NCBI GenBank assembly: GCA_049649525.1
Contig: JBARZE010000068.1
Coordinates: forward strand, 1-64,000
Direction: 5' to 3'
Source of the DNA: JAAURB01 sp049649525
Lineage (GTDB): Bacteria; Cyanobacteriota; Cyanobacteriia; Cyanobacteriales; Microcoleaceae
DNA: 64,000 nucleotides
A program made the position numbers and the translations under genes. The notes under the pieces are model-generated. The model had not been told where the DNA came from, searched no databases, and was given only the letters and a program-made list of their open reading frames with translations. This document shows positions 36,701 to 44,328 of the stretch, piece by piece; the first letter of the stretch is position 1; each line of letters begins with the position of its first letter.

Positions 36701-39166
36701 ACCCGTGACATCATATACTCGTAGTTGCAGTTGTTGTCCGCCCTGTTGTTTAACTGCATCAATATCAGTTTGAGAAACTTCCCAATTCGCTACGACAGTT
36801 TGTCCTTCTGCTGGGGTTAAATGCAGTTGATTTTGTCTTGAAGCAAGAATTGGAATGGCTGCACCAGTTATTGCCGCTCCTCCTAATGCTATTGCGGGTA
36901 AACCCACTCCAGTTAAAGGGGTTTGTGTATCTGGGATTTGTGTGTCGTCGTCGTCGTCGTCGGGTATTGAATCTACCTCCGGCGTGTCTATGCCTCCAAC
37001 ATCAACTCCTGGAGTGGTTAAACCGATTTCTGTTTCTGGGGTTTGATCTAAGTCTGGAGTATCTAAGTCTGGAGAATTAACGCTTAATCCCGGATCAGCT
37101 AAAGTGGGTTCTTGTGTGTCTGGAATATTGATATCTGCCGCATCAACTCCTGGAGTGGTTAAACCTAATTCTGTTTCTGGGGTTTGTGTGTCGTCGGGTA
37201 TTTGATTGACTTCTGGAGTATTTGTTTCTACAGTATCAATTCCTGGAGAATTAACGCTTAATCCCGGATGAGCTAAAGTGGGTTCTTGTAGATCTGGAGT
37301 ATTTGTTTCTACAGTATCAATAGTATCAATTCCTGGAGTTGTTGAACCTATTTCTGTTTCAGTTTCAGCCGGAATATAAACTGAATTAGATCGACACAAC
37401 GCTAACCATTGATTATCACCCGTGACATAACCGACTTCTGAAATATAACTGCGATCGCGCTGCGGCACTTCAACGCTGAGTTGATCTGTGGCTTCATCAC
37501 AATCAAACTGCTGAACGTTGTCCAGAGTGTCGGTATCTAAATCAATACCCGTGACATCATAAACCCGCAATTGTCGCTGTTGTCCCCCTTGTTGTTTGGC
37601 TGCGTCAATATCTGCCGGGGAAACATTCCACACACTATAAACACTTTGAGGTGCTTGACGAGACAGGGTAATTCGGCTCTGTAAGGGTCTTGTTGCCCAG
37701 GCAAACGCACCCATTGCGGCTCCTGTCGCTCCTACTGCCCCTGCAATACCTGCTGCGGTTCCTAGGTTAAGATTCGCAGGACTCGAAGTGATAGGAAGGG
37801 TTGCGGCAGGATTTGGGGGGGCTACATTTCCGTCTGGTGATGCTAGGGTGGGTGCTGTGCCACCTGATCCTGTGCCTGTGACGGGAGAAGGAGAAACCCC
37901 AGGACTCGCTACACCTGTTGCGGGCGTGACTCCGGTGGTGCCTGTTGCGGGCGGTGTTGTGGTTGTGCCTGTTGCGGGCGGGATTGAAGTCACACCCCCC
38001 AGTTCGCCTCGTCCTTTGAGTAACCACCACAATAATCCTCCCAGGACTGGAATTGCGAGCAACCAGAGTAACCACCAAGGAAATCCTCCATCTGTTGGGG
38101 CTGTAGTTGTGCCAACATCAGGAACAAAAGCTGTTTCAGTCTCTGTTACTTCGTTTGGGTTGGGTACAGTTGCGGGTGAGTCAGCTAAGGCTTGTGGGGT
38201 AGGAGTAGCGGTTGTGCCTCCGGGGGGAACGACTAAGCCTGGAGTAGTCGCTGTGTCTGTATTTGTCTCAGGAGTAGTGGCTGCTGCGTCTGTATTGAGG
38301 GGCGTGACGGCGGCAATGACTTCTTGTCCGGGTTCTGAGGTCGCGAAACCAAGGAATGCCAGGGTTGCAGGAGTAGCGTTTTCTGTTTGATAAACGTAGG
38401 TGCGAATTTGAGAATAGGGATAGCGCGGATCGTCGGGTAAAGTTTGGTGCATCGAGAGAATATTGACGTTGTCTGCACCCACAACTTGATCGGCGATCGC
38501 ATAACTAATGCCATCTGTTCCCAAGGCTTGGATCACTGTTTCTGTTTCGTCTTCTGAGACTTGCTCTGCAGTATTGCCTGTTTCAAAAGGAGCGGTTTTA
38601 AAGACATCATAAGTACTCAAAGCGCGGCGAGTATCACTAAATTCGGGTCGATCTACTAAACGAATGGGCCCCGGTTCTCCCCCGACTTCAGACCAGTCTG
38701 TAATTTCTCCCCGAAAAATGCCTGCAAATTGCTCAAAAGTCAAGTTTTCATTAAAAGGATTATCCGGGCCAACGATAATCGCAATTTTCCCCCGATCTAT
38801 CGGGACTGCTTCTAACCCAGCGGCTTTCTCAGCATCTGTCAGGGGACGACCCACAGCGGCAATATCAACTTCACCCTGTTGTAATGCTTCTAACGCTTCG
38901 TCGCTATTACCCGTTTGCAGTTGTACCTCCGCATTGGGAAAGCGCTCTTCATAACGTTGTTTCAGCGCTTCATTCAGCGTTGTCATACTGCTAGTGCCGC
39001 TGAGGGTGACAGCCGCCTCTTGTGGGAGAGACTCGGGTAAGGTGAAGTCGGGTGTAGGGGACTGAGCAACAATAGAAGATAAAGAATTAGCCAGGAGTTT
39101 GGGTGTCGCCACAAAAGCCAGCAAAATAGCCCAAACGGGAATAAATGTTTTTTTAGAAGGAGACAT
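33785..39166 (-). CDS. PstS-like binding domain - TM - five DUF4912 domains - novel C-terminal module
   Basis: 1793 residues from ATG 39166; a start 42 bases upstream is possible. N-terminal signal (VWAILLAFVATPKLLANS), then a PstS-like type-2 periplasmic binding domain (about 45-290: VTLSGTSSMTTLNEALKQRY, then FAGIFRGEITDWSEVGGEPG, then LGTDGISYAIADQVV). A Pro/Thr-rich linker and one strong membrane helix (FPWWLLWLLAIPVLGGLLWW, about 370-395) follow. Five DUF4912 domains lie near 500-605, 780-880, 1147-1250, 1370-1475 and 1507-1612, each with DIDAVKQQGGQQLQLRVYDV-like and (L/P)LC(R/C)S motifs. They are separated by acidic repetitive linkers of up to about 260 residues. The last 130 residues form a module homologous to the neighbouring 132-residue protein. 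Function unknown. Confidence 0.85.
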   Translation of the reverse strand: MSPSKKTFIPVWAILLAFVATPKLLANSLSSIVAQSPTPDFTLPESLPQEAAVTLSGTSSMTTLNEALKQRYEERFPNAEVQLQTGNSDEALEALQQGEVDIAAVGRPLTDAEKAAGLEAVPIDRGKIAIIVGPDNPFNENLTFEQFAGIFRGEITDWSEVGGEPGPIRLVDRPEFSDTRRALSTYDVFKTAPFETGNTAEQVSEDETETVIQALGTDGISYAIADQVVGADNVNILSMHQTLPDDPRYPYSQIRTYVYQTENATPATLAFLGFATSEPGQEVIAAVTPLNTDAAATTPETNTDTATTPGLVVPPGGTTATPTPQALADSPATVPNPNEVTETETAFVPDVGTTTAPTDGGFPWWLLWLLAIPVLGGLLWWLLKGRGELGGVTSIPPATGTTTTPPATGTTGVTPATGVASPGVSPSPVTGTGSGGTAPTLASPDGNVAPPNPAATLPITSSPANLNLGTAAGIAGAVGATGAAMGAFAWATRPLQSRITLSRQAPQSVYSVWNVSPADIDAAKQQGGQQRQLRVYDVTGIDLDTDTLDNVQQFDCDEATDQLSVEVPQRDRSYISEVGYVTGDNQWLALCRSNSVYIPAETETEIGSTTPGIDTIDTVETNTPDLQEPTLAHPGLSVNSPGIDTVETNTPEVNQIPDDTQTPETELGLTTPGVDAADINIPDTQEPTLADPGLSVNSPDLDTPDLDQTPETEIGLTTPGVDVGGIDTPEVDSIPDDDDDDTQIPDTQTPLTGVGLPAIALGGAAITGAAIPILASRQNQLHLTPAEGQTVVANWEVSQTDIDAVKQQGGQQLQLRVYDVTGIDLDTDAPHSMQSWDCDESSDRLSVEVVSRNRDYAAAIGYVTGDNQWLPLCRSNSVYVPASTNSDNIEDSTPPITAVEQPTLTDSEYSTDSPITPVENPTLTDSEYSIDSPATNVEEPTLIETDLGYGMIPPGVDLEETSFPAVENPTLTDLEDDIDSPVTDLNEPILTDLGYGATTNVENPTLTDSEYSTDSPATNLDQPTLTETDSEYDTDSSVIETLTDSEINQTTNVENPTLTDSEDSTDSPVANVEESTLTDSEINNPTTNVEEPTLTDLGYGVTSSEIETVETVEDETPYSSVDASIMALGGAAIAGSAIPIVGQTPTRLHLTPGSNQTVVADWNIAPDDAEMLKQQGGQQLQLRVYDVTDVDIETDMPHSMQQFNCDELTEQVQVAVPYGDRDYAAAIGYVTTDNQWLPLCCSEAVYISTATDINSDSISPAIEVGESDIVELEETTLTDTQLDTITTVEDPTETDSEYDITSAAINVDQPTDTDTDIDSGYGTDSPAMETEAAIEDETPYSSVDASTMALAGAALGGAAIAFFGSAPTQLRLTPGSNQTVIADWNIAPDDAEMLKQQGGQQLQLRVYNVTDVDIETEMPHSMQQFDCDELTEQVQFAVAEEGCNYIEQRCSYIAEVGYVTLDNQWLRLCRSNLISIPVIYADEQENELGETETFSDTTTVSVVTPPPSRLDLTVTGDQTVKASWDVPQTDIEAVKQQGGQQFQLRVYDVTDVDLHTQDLDTVQQYECDQSIEELQVSVPYGDRNYAAAIGYLADEDRWFPLCCSDTVYVPALQALNVESSETTLAADEATTGAGLAGMALGGVAATLGTTSDAETTLGEQTIPGSCEIQHLSVDSRRHCFRLSSEEMSALQDTAITHVLEPGIKIIRIKSGAFGYSANDSNREPFVLLWISGGKFINKKTNIPVNSTWSSLNGYAETLTLEVLEQTTLSAFFFDTNPEDNEGTVTLSVVQLER
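35850..36500 (-). repeat. Tandem acidic linker repeats
   Basis: The linker between the second and third DUF4912 domains is built of units of the type NVENPTLTDSEYSTDSP, repeated about a dozen times with variation. At DNA level the phrase TTCTGAATCGGTTAATGTAGG and close variants recurs. Very Glu/Asp/Ser/Thr-rich, probably disordered and length-variable. Confidence 0.75.
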
Positions 39167-39235
39167 GATGATCAAGCGGGTAGATTTGTACAGATGGATG
39201 ACAATCAATTCAAACTAGCAACTCGCTGTCTAAGA

Positions 39236-39634
39236 TTAAATTTTGACCACAGACAGAGTGACTTCCCCTTCGTTGTCTTCTAAATACGAATCAAAAAAGA
39301 ACGCACAAAGGGTTGCTGTTTCTATCACTTCTAAGGTTAAAGTGTCGTCGTTGCCATTGAGGGTTGACCAGGTGGCCTCGACTGTGATATTGGTTTTTTT
39401 ATTGATAAATTTTCCACCATAAATCCACAGCATTACCAGGGGTTCACCACTTTGTTGACCCGAGGAGGTTTGGTAATTGAACGCACCATCGCGGATTCTA
39501 ATAATATAAGTCCCCGGTTGTAACTGCGTAGAAACCCCTGTTTCTTCTTGCAGCTTTTGCATGGTTGCAGTATCTAGCTTGTAGCAGTTGTGCTTGCTGT
39601 GAATATTCAAATCGGTCACGCTACACCCTTGCAT
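39236..39634 (-). CDS. Free-standing copy of the C-terminal module of the DUF4912 protein
   Basis: 132 residues. Aligned by eye with the last 130 residues of the downstream 1793-residue protein it shares CxxxxLxxxSxHxC, the GKFINKKTNI motif, the T-L-T-L-E-V stretch and an AFFFD-x-x-x-EDNEG ending. No signal peptide or membrane segment. It has Cys4 and Cys17, and a beta-rich pattern. Lies 69 bp upstream of the long gene on the same strand, so the two are almost certainly co-transcribed and may form a complex through the module. No named family recognised. Confidence 0.7.
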   Translation of the reverse strand: MQGCSVTDLNIHSKHNCYKLDTATMQKLQEETGVSTQLQPGTYIIRIRDGAFNYQTSSGQQSGEPLVMLWIYGGKFINKKTNITVEATWSTLNGNDDTLTLEVIETATLCAFFFDSYLEDNEGEVTLSVVKI

Positions 39635-40035
39635 AGTTTCAGGTCCTCTCTGTTGTTAAATGAATGGGATTTCTGACGGCTTCCCAAGGTCTGTGAAACA
39701 GTCAGAATTTGTTCGATTTTACTATATATTTTTTTTCGTTATCTACAACGTTCATGAATCACAATATTAAGAGTGATTTCTCAGATCGTCACTTGTCCTC
39801 TGCACTTGTCCCTCTGTTACCTGGGCTGACATCCGTTGCTGTTGTTATGAGTTGAAGAGAAAGGGCTGAATATTTTTTCACCTTTATTTAATACTCAAAT
39901 TGCTTTGTTGTCCGATCGCAATCAGTCTAGTCAGTATGAACCTTTCAAATGCCAGGGTGGCGTACCAACAACCTTTTCTCTTATGATAATAGATAATATT
40001 TAGCTTATTTCTAGTTGTTTGAGCGAGAACTTATT
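39635..40035. other. 401-bp divergent intergenic region
   Basis: Between the DUF4912 operon and the RTX protease gene; should contain both promoters. It has a long T-run near 39728-39737. I see no clear operator, RNA gene or repeat. Confidence 0.4.
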
Positions 40036-41466
40036 ATGCTTCAATCTGATTCACTTAATCGTCGTTCTCGTCTATCTGTTGCTACGAATAATCCTAACCA
40101 AAATCAGTTTCTGATTCAACCGAATACAGGGTTTGATGGGGTCGTGGGTATCGCGACAGCCGACTTGATTAACTGCACGGGTTCACTCTTATATACAGGT
40201 CGTCATATTCTTACTGTAGCGCATTGTTTTAATCAAGAAAATGGTGTTGCAAACCTTAATCCTAATCCCAATAATTATACTATATTTTTTGATGTCGTTT
40301 CGGGACGAGTTGCGATTCCAGTTAAACAGGTTTTTGTTCATCCAAATTGGACAGCAGACTTTGATAGTAATTATGATATTGCTATTGTTGAACTAGCAGA
40401 AAATGCTCCAATGACAGCAGATCGTTACTCTATTTATACAGGCCAAAGTGAAGTGGGTCAAGTCTTTGAAAAAGTAGGATACGGTGTGGGAGGAACGGGA
40501 GAATTAGGAGAAAACGAGAGTAATTTTGATTCAATTAAGCGTCAAGGAAAAAATCGATACGATACATTCAGTCAAGTTTTTAATGAAAATCCACAAAGTA
40601 ATATTATTCCCTATACTCAATTGGCTTATGATTTTGATAGTGGTTTACCAGAAAATGATGCTTTTGGAATAGAATATAATATCCCCGATTTAGGACTTGG
40701 AATAGAAGAAATAGGAATTAGCAGCGGAGACTCTGGATCTCCAGCATTTATACAGGGAGAAATTGCGGGTTTAAGTTCTTTTGGACAAAGTCCAATGAGA
40801 TCGGGAGTGGATGTTACTCAAAGTAATGATACCAGTTTTGGGGAGTTTTTTAGTGATACTCGGGTTTCGGTTTATGCTGAATGGATAGAGGCAACAATTG
40901 CCTTATCTAATCAAGGAAATGATTTAATTGAAGGGACTTTACTGGCTGATAAACTAAATGGAAATCAAGGGGATGATCAAATCAACGGATTTGCCGGAAA
41001 TGATACATTATTCGGCGGTAAAAATGATGATTCAATAGAAGGAGGAAAAGGAGATGATTTATTACTCGGAAATTTAGGAAATGATTTAATTAATGCAGGG
41101 AATGGTAATGATCAAGCTTATGGCGGACAAGGAAATGACCAACTCATAGGGGGAATAGGAAATGATACCCTGAGTGGAGATGAAGGACAGGATTATTTAA
41201 CCGGAAATGAAGGCAGCGATCTGTTTATTTTATCCAATGCTTCAGCCGTTAGCGATATTAATTTAGCGGATAAAATATTAGATTTTACATCGATTGATTT
41301 AATTGGCATTACACCTAAATTAGCTATTGATAATATTAGCTTAGAGTTAGGTAATGTAGAAGGAAAAAATGGTGTAGTTGTTATTAATAATTTATCGAAT
41401 CAAATTTTAGGATTTGTCAGTCAAGTTTCTTTAGAACAAGTTCAATCTAACTTACTTTTTCTTTAA
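40036..41466 (+). CDS. Trypsin-like serine protease with RTX calcium-binding repeats
   Basis: 476 residues from ATG 40036 (the frame is open to TTG 40015). Residues about 30-300 form a trypsin-like domain with an intact triad: TVAHCF (His63), YDIAIVEL (Asp114) and SSGDSGSPA (Ser233). Residues about 308-405 carry RTX nonapeptide repeats (GGKGDDLL, GNLGND, GGQGNDQLIGGIGNDTLSGD). No N-terminal signal peptide, as expected for type I secretion with a C-terminal signal. The TolC-like porin at 16888 may serve its export, an inference. Extracellular, Ca-dependent protease. Confidence 0.85.
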   Translation: MLQSDSLNRRSRLSVATNNPNQNQFLIQPNTGFDGVVGIATADLINCTGSLLYTGRHILTVAHCFNQENGVANLNPNPNNYTIFFDVVSGRVAIPVKQVFVHPNWTADFDSNYDIAIVELAENAPMTADRYSIYTGQSEVGQVFEKVGYGVGGTGELGENESNFDSIKRQGKNRYDTFSQVFNENPQSNIIPYTQLAYDFDSGLPENDAFGIEYNIPDLGLGIEEIGISSGDSGSPAFIQGEIAGLSSFGQSPMRSGVDVTQSNDTSFGEFFSDTRVSVYAEWIEATIALSNQGNDLIEGTLLADKLNGNQGDDQINGFAGNDTLFGGKNDDSIEGGKGDDLLLGNLGNDLINAGNGNDQAYGGQGNDQLIGGIGNDTLSGDEGQDYLTGNEGSDLFILSNASAVSDINLADKILDFTSIDLIGITPKLAIDNISLELGNVEGKNGVVVINNLSNQILGFVSQVSLEQVQSNLLFL

Positions 41467-41509
41467 CAAACTGAAGTGATAGTGCGTCAAGCAATAAGCC
41501 CGTATTGTT

Positions 41510-42490
41510 TCAATCAAGAATTGTCATATTTTTTAATTGAATTAAATTGCTAATTTCTTCAATGATTATATTTTGAGATAGTATAGTTTTCAGGGTTTCA
41601 GGTTTAATTTGATCGCTGGAAAACATGAGTAGAATAGTTAATTTAAAATCTACAATTTTGGAAAATTCAGGAGAACGATATTGATTTCTGAAATTATTGT
41701 TATCCGAGGGTTTAACCCATATTTCTTCAGCCTGATAATTTAATAATCTAATATTTGAATCGGTTAACTGAACAGTAAGAGATTTCATAATTTCTCTCTG
41801 AATTGTCTGGGGATTAATCGGAACGTGAGGATGGTAATCATAGCAACCTTGTATTTCAATTTTACACTGAAATTGTTGAATTTGAGGACGATTTTTAAGA
41901 TTCGCTTTTAGTTGTTGTAATTCTTCTTCAATCTCTAAGGCTTTAAATTCCTCTTCTAAAGCTATCTCAGGATTAATCAGTTCCATCACTTCTAGTAGTG
42001 CTTCCCCATAGAAATCAGCTTCTATAATTTGTTCTTCAATTCGATCAAATGCTTCAATTGCTGTTTCTCCATTTCCCATTTTATCCAATAACTTAAATGT
42101 ACCATATACACCTAACCCAGCAATTCCTCCAACAAGGCTTAAAGATATTGTACCGATACCTATTGCAGCGCCACCAGCACTAACTCCTATTCCACCTATC
42201 ATATTAGAAATACCTGCACCCATTGCTGCACCTGTTGTCGTCGAAAATAAAGCGGTTACATCACTATTTTTTATCGCTTCTTTCCCACCATAAGCAGCGC
42301 ATCCAACGACAGACCCAGCTATTATTACCGGAAAACTACTAACAGCAACTCCGCCAAAACTTCCTACTAAACCGATATTACCCACTGTTGTAGATAGGGC
42401 TGCGCCAGCTACAGCCCCTGTGATTGGATATAGTGATTCAGAAGAATCAGTTTTAACAGGGAAATAACTTTGTTGTTGATTAGAAATCAT
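41510..42490 (-). CDS. Glycine-zipper membrane-inserting protein, unknown function
   Basis: 326 residues. Residues about 20-150 are hydrophobic and very Gly/Ala/Ser/Val-rich with small-residue zippers (TGAVAGAALSTTVGNIGLVG, then TTTGAAMGAGISNMIGGIGV, then AAIGIGTISLSLVGGIAGLG). Such stretches occur in pore-forming or membrane-associated proteins. A charged helical part (about 155-205, EEEFKALEIEEELQQLKANL) and a soluble C-terminal part with a CKIEIQGCYDY stretch follow. No family recognised. Convergent with the RTX protease gene, no obvious partner. Confidence 0.65.
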   Translation of the reverse strand: MISNQQQSYFPVKTDSSESLYPITGAVAGAALSTTVGNIGLVGSFGGVAVSSFPVIIAGSVVGCAAYGGKEAIKNSDVTALFSTTTGAAMGAGISNMIGGIGVSAGGAAIGIGTISLSLVGGIAGLGVYGTFKLLDKMGNGETAIEAFDRIEEQIIEADFYGEALLEVMELINPEIALEEEFKALEIEEELQQLKANLKNRPQIQQFQCKIEIQGCYDYHPHVPINPQTIQREIMKSLTVQLTDSNIRLLNYQAEEIWVKPSDNNNFRNQYRSPEFSKIVDFKLTILLMFSSDQIKPETLKTILSQNIIIEEISNLIQLKNMTILD

Positions 42491-42854
42491 GAATATTCTC
42501 TTCTATTTTATAGAAGCTTGGATGTTAAGAGAGTTGATAAATCTAGTATACAATCAAGATCCTTGACCGCGCCTCAGTACAATTATTTAAAATATGTACG
42601 ACTTTATAAAATTATAGTAGAAGGGATAAAATCCGCATCTATAGCCATCCTACTAAATGGTTTATAAAAAATCTCTATCGTTTTCCCTCTGTATCAAGAG
42701 TGCCTAGTCGGGTTTATTAAAAATAGGTTTTCATCTAGGATTTAGGAATGCTATATTATCACCCAGCTCATTCATTTGATATGAAAGGTTTTATCCGCTT
42801 CATTCACTAGATTTTATCAGTACAATGTAGAGTGTACAAAATCCTATCAAGACT
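42491..42854. other. 364-bp spacer, no gene seen
   Basis: AT-rich. A short plus-strand ORF at 42470-42667 overlaps the preceding gene's start and has no RBS or recognisable content. No RNA gene or operator seen. Confidence 0.4.
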
Positions 42855-43883
42855 TTAAATAAATAGTGTCAAATCAAAATAGAGAATAGCTAAATATAAA
42901 ATAAGCCAGATAATTAAACTCATTTGAATTGTACGATCTCTTAATAAGATTTGTGTCGGCTCTTCTCCCGTCTCCAATACAGTTACAATGCGTTTATAGT
43001 GCATAACGGCGTAATAAACTAAAGGCACTGTAATCACAAGAGAGGAATTTTTATCTGATGTAATTGTAAATAGTGAATAACACATAATGGTCATTGTGGC
43101 GGTATTATTTAATAATGAATCCAAAAAAGGAAGGGTATAATGAGATAAAACAGGACGCTGGATATTGACTTTACCCCGTTGATAGAATAACTTAAGATAA
43201 GAAGTATCAGTATTTTTTTCTAAAGTATATTCAGATGAATTTTGTTGAATTAATAACGTTAATAACTCGGCTCGTCGCTTAGCTAACCCTAGAAATAATG
43301 TTAAGAAAAAAGTACAAAGCGTGATCCATGCAGTTGGCATATCTTCTAAAGCATAAATGCCTGCTAATAACCGCAATACAAACCCTAACGCAACACAACT
43401 TACATCAAACAAGGGAAGATTTTTAAGTTTTAAAGAATAGGCAATATTATTGAATAGATACAGTAGTAAACAAGCTAAAGTTGCTGAATTAATTTTAGCC
43501 GCAATTAGAATAGCAATTGTAGAGAGAAATAGAGTAATTAAGCTAGCCGTTTTTATATTAATACTGCCACTTGCTAAAGGACGAAATTTCTTTTTTGGGT
43601 GACAGCGATCTCGTTTAATATCTTGAATATCGTTAAAAATATAAACTGCCGAAGCGGCGAGAGAAAAGATAAAAAATACGATAAATGAGAGTAAAATTGC
43701 TTCAGTTTCTAATAGTCTACCGCCGAAAACTATTCCAGCAAAACAAAAGCCATTTTTTATCCATTGGTGAGGACGAATGAGTTTAATGAGTGCTAAAAAA
43801 TAATTACTTTTACATCTATCTTCTAAGGGACATGAAGCCGTTACTTCAGCATCAGGTTTAATTGCTTTAGCCTTTTTTTTCAC
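42855..43883 (-). CDS. UbiA-family polyprenyl-phosphate phosphoribosyltransferase-like protein
   Basis: 342 residues from GTG 43883, chosen because GAGGA lies 7 bases ahead of it; the frame is open to TTG 43901. About eight membrane helices. The start LIKLIRPHQWIKNGFCFAGI and the first Asp motif NDIQDIKRDRCHPKKKFRPL match UbiA relatives of decaprenyl-phosphate phosphoribosyltransferase (DPPR synthase), and GLAKRRAEL is typical. It attaches a phosphoribosyl unit to polyprenyl phosphate. Last gene of the operon from 47568. Generic UbiA prenyltransferase is the alternative. Confidence 0.78.
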   Translation of the reverse strand: MKKKAKAIKPDAEVTASCPLEDRCKSNYFLALIKLIRPHQWIKNGFCFAGIVFGGRLLETEAILLSFIVFFIFSLAASAVYIFNDIQDIKRDRCHPKKKFRPLASGSINIKTASLITLFLSTIAILIAAKINSATLACLLLYLFNNIAYSLKLKNLPLFDVSCVALGFVLRLLAGIYALEDMPTAWITLCTFFLTLFLGLAKRRAELLTLLIQQNSSEYTLEKNTDTSYLKLFYQRGKVNIQRPVLSHYTLPFLDSLLNNTATMTIMCYSLFTITSDKNSSLVITVPLVYYAVMHYKRIVTVLETGEEPTQILLRDRTIQMSLIIWLILYLAILYFDLTLFI

Positions 43884-43946
43884 CAATTCATCCTCACACA
43901 AATTTAATCAATTTCTAACTATTTTAGATTTAAATAAAACGATTAA

Positions 43947-44294
43947 TTACCGAGACATAATAATAATTCCAGATAAAATGAAACCCAAACCTACCCATTG
44001 TTGAAAGGCAAAACGCTCTCCAAAAAAGTAATTTCCAGCTAAAGCAATTAAACCAAATCCGAAGCCTGCAAAAACTGGGTAAGCCTGGGATACAGGTAAT
44101 TTTTCGAGTGCTTTGGTAAACAACACAACATTAATACCATAAACGCATAACCCGGCTATAAACCACGGAGAAAGAAGCAGTGATAACAAACTTGGATCGG
44201 ATGCTGCCAGTCTTGATTTTTTTAAGAGTAAACTACCTATACTATTATTGAAAGCAGCAATTAATAGTAAACCCCAAGAAGCATTTATATTCAT
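43947..44294 (-). CDS. Four-helix EamA/SMR-type membrane protein (flippase-like subunit)
   Basis: 115 residues in four hydrophobic helices: WGLLLIAAFNNSIGSLLLKK, PWFIAGLCVYGINVVLFTKA, AYPVFAGFGFGLIALAGNYF and WVGLGFILSGIIIM. Contains the SMR-like ALEKLPVSQAYPVFAG motif. Relatives (ArnE/ArnF-type) flip polyprenyl-phosphate sugars across the inner membrane. Stands 34 bp after the GT-C-like gene and 63 bp before the UbiA gene, so it suits a flippase for the product of this operon; that link is inference. Confidence 0.75.
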   Translation of the reverse strand: MNINASWGLLLIAAFNNSIGSLLLKKSRLAASDPSLLSLLLSPWFIAGLCVYGINVVLFTKALEKLPVSQAYPVFAGFGFGLIALAGNYFFGERFAFQQWVGLGFILSGIIIMSR

Positions 44295-44328
44295 ATTGAT
44301 TAATTTTGACGCATTAGTTATACAAAGT

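Noticed and set aside
37788..38390. 200-codon plus-strand ORF
   Set aside because: It is antisense to the Thr/Pro/Gly-rich linker of the DUF4912 protein, whose biased composition opens other frames.
42470..42667. 65-codon plus-strand ORF
   Set aside because: Begins antisense inside the glycine-zipper gene; no RBS or family traits.
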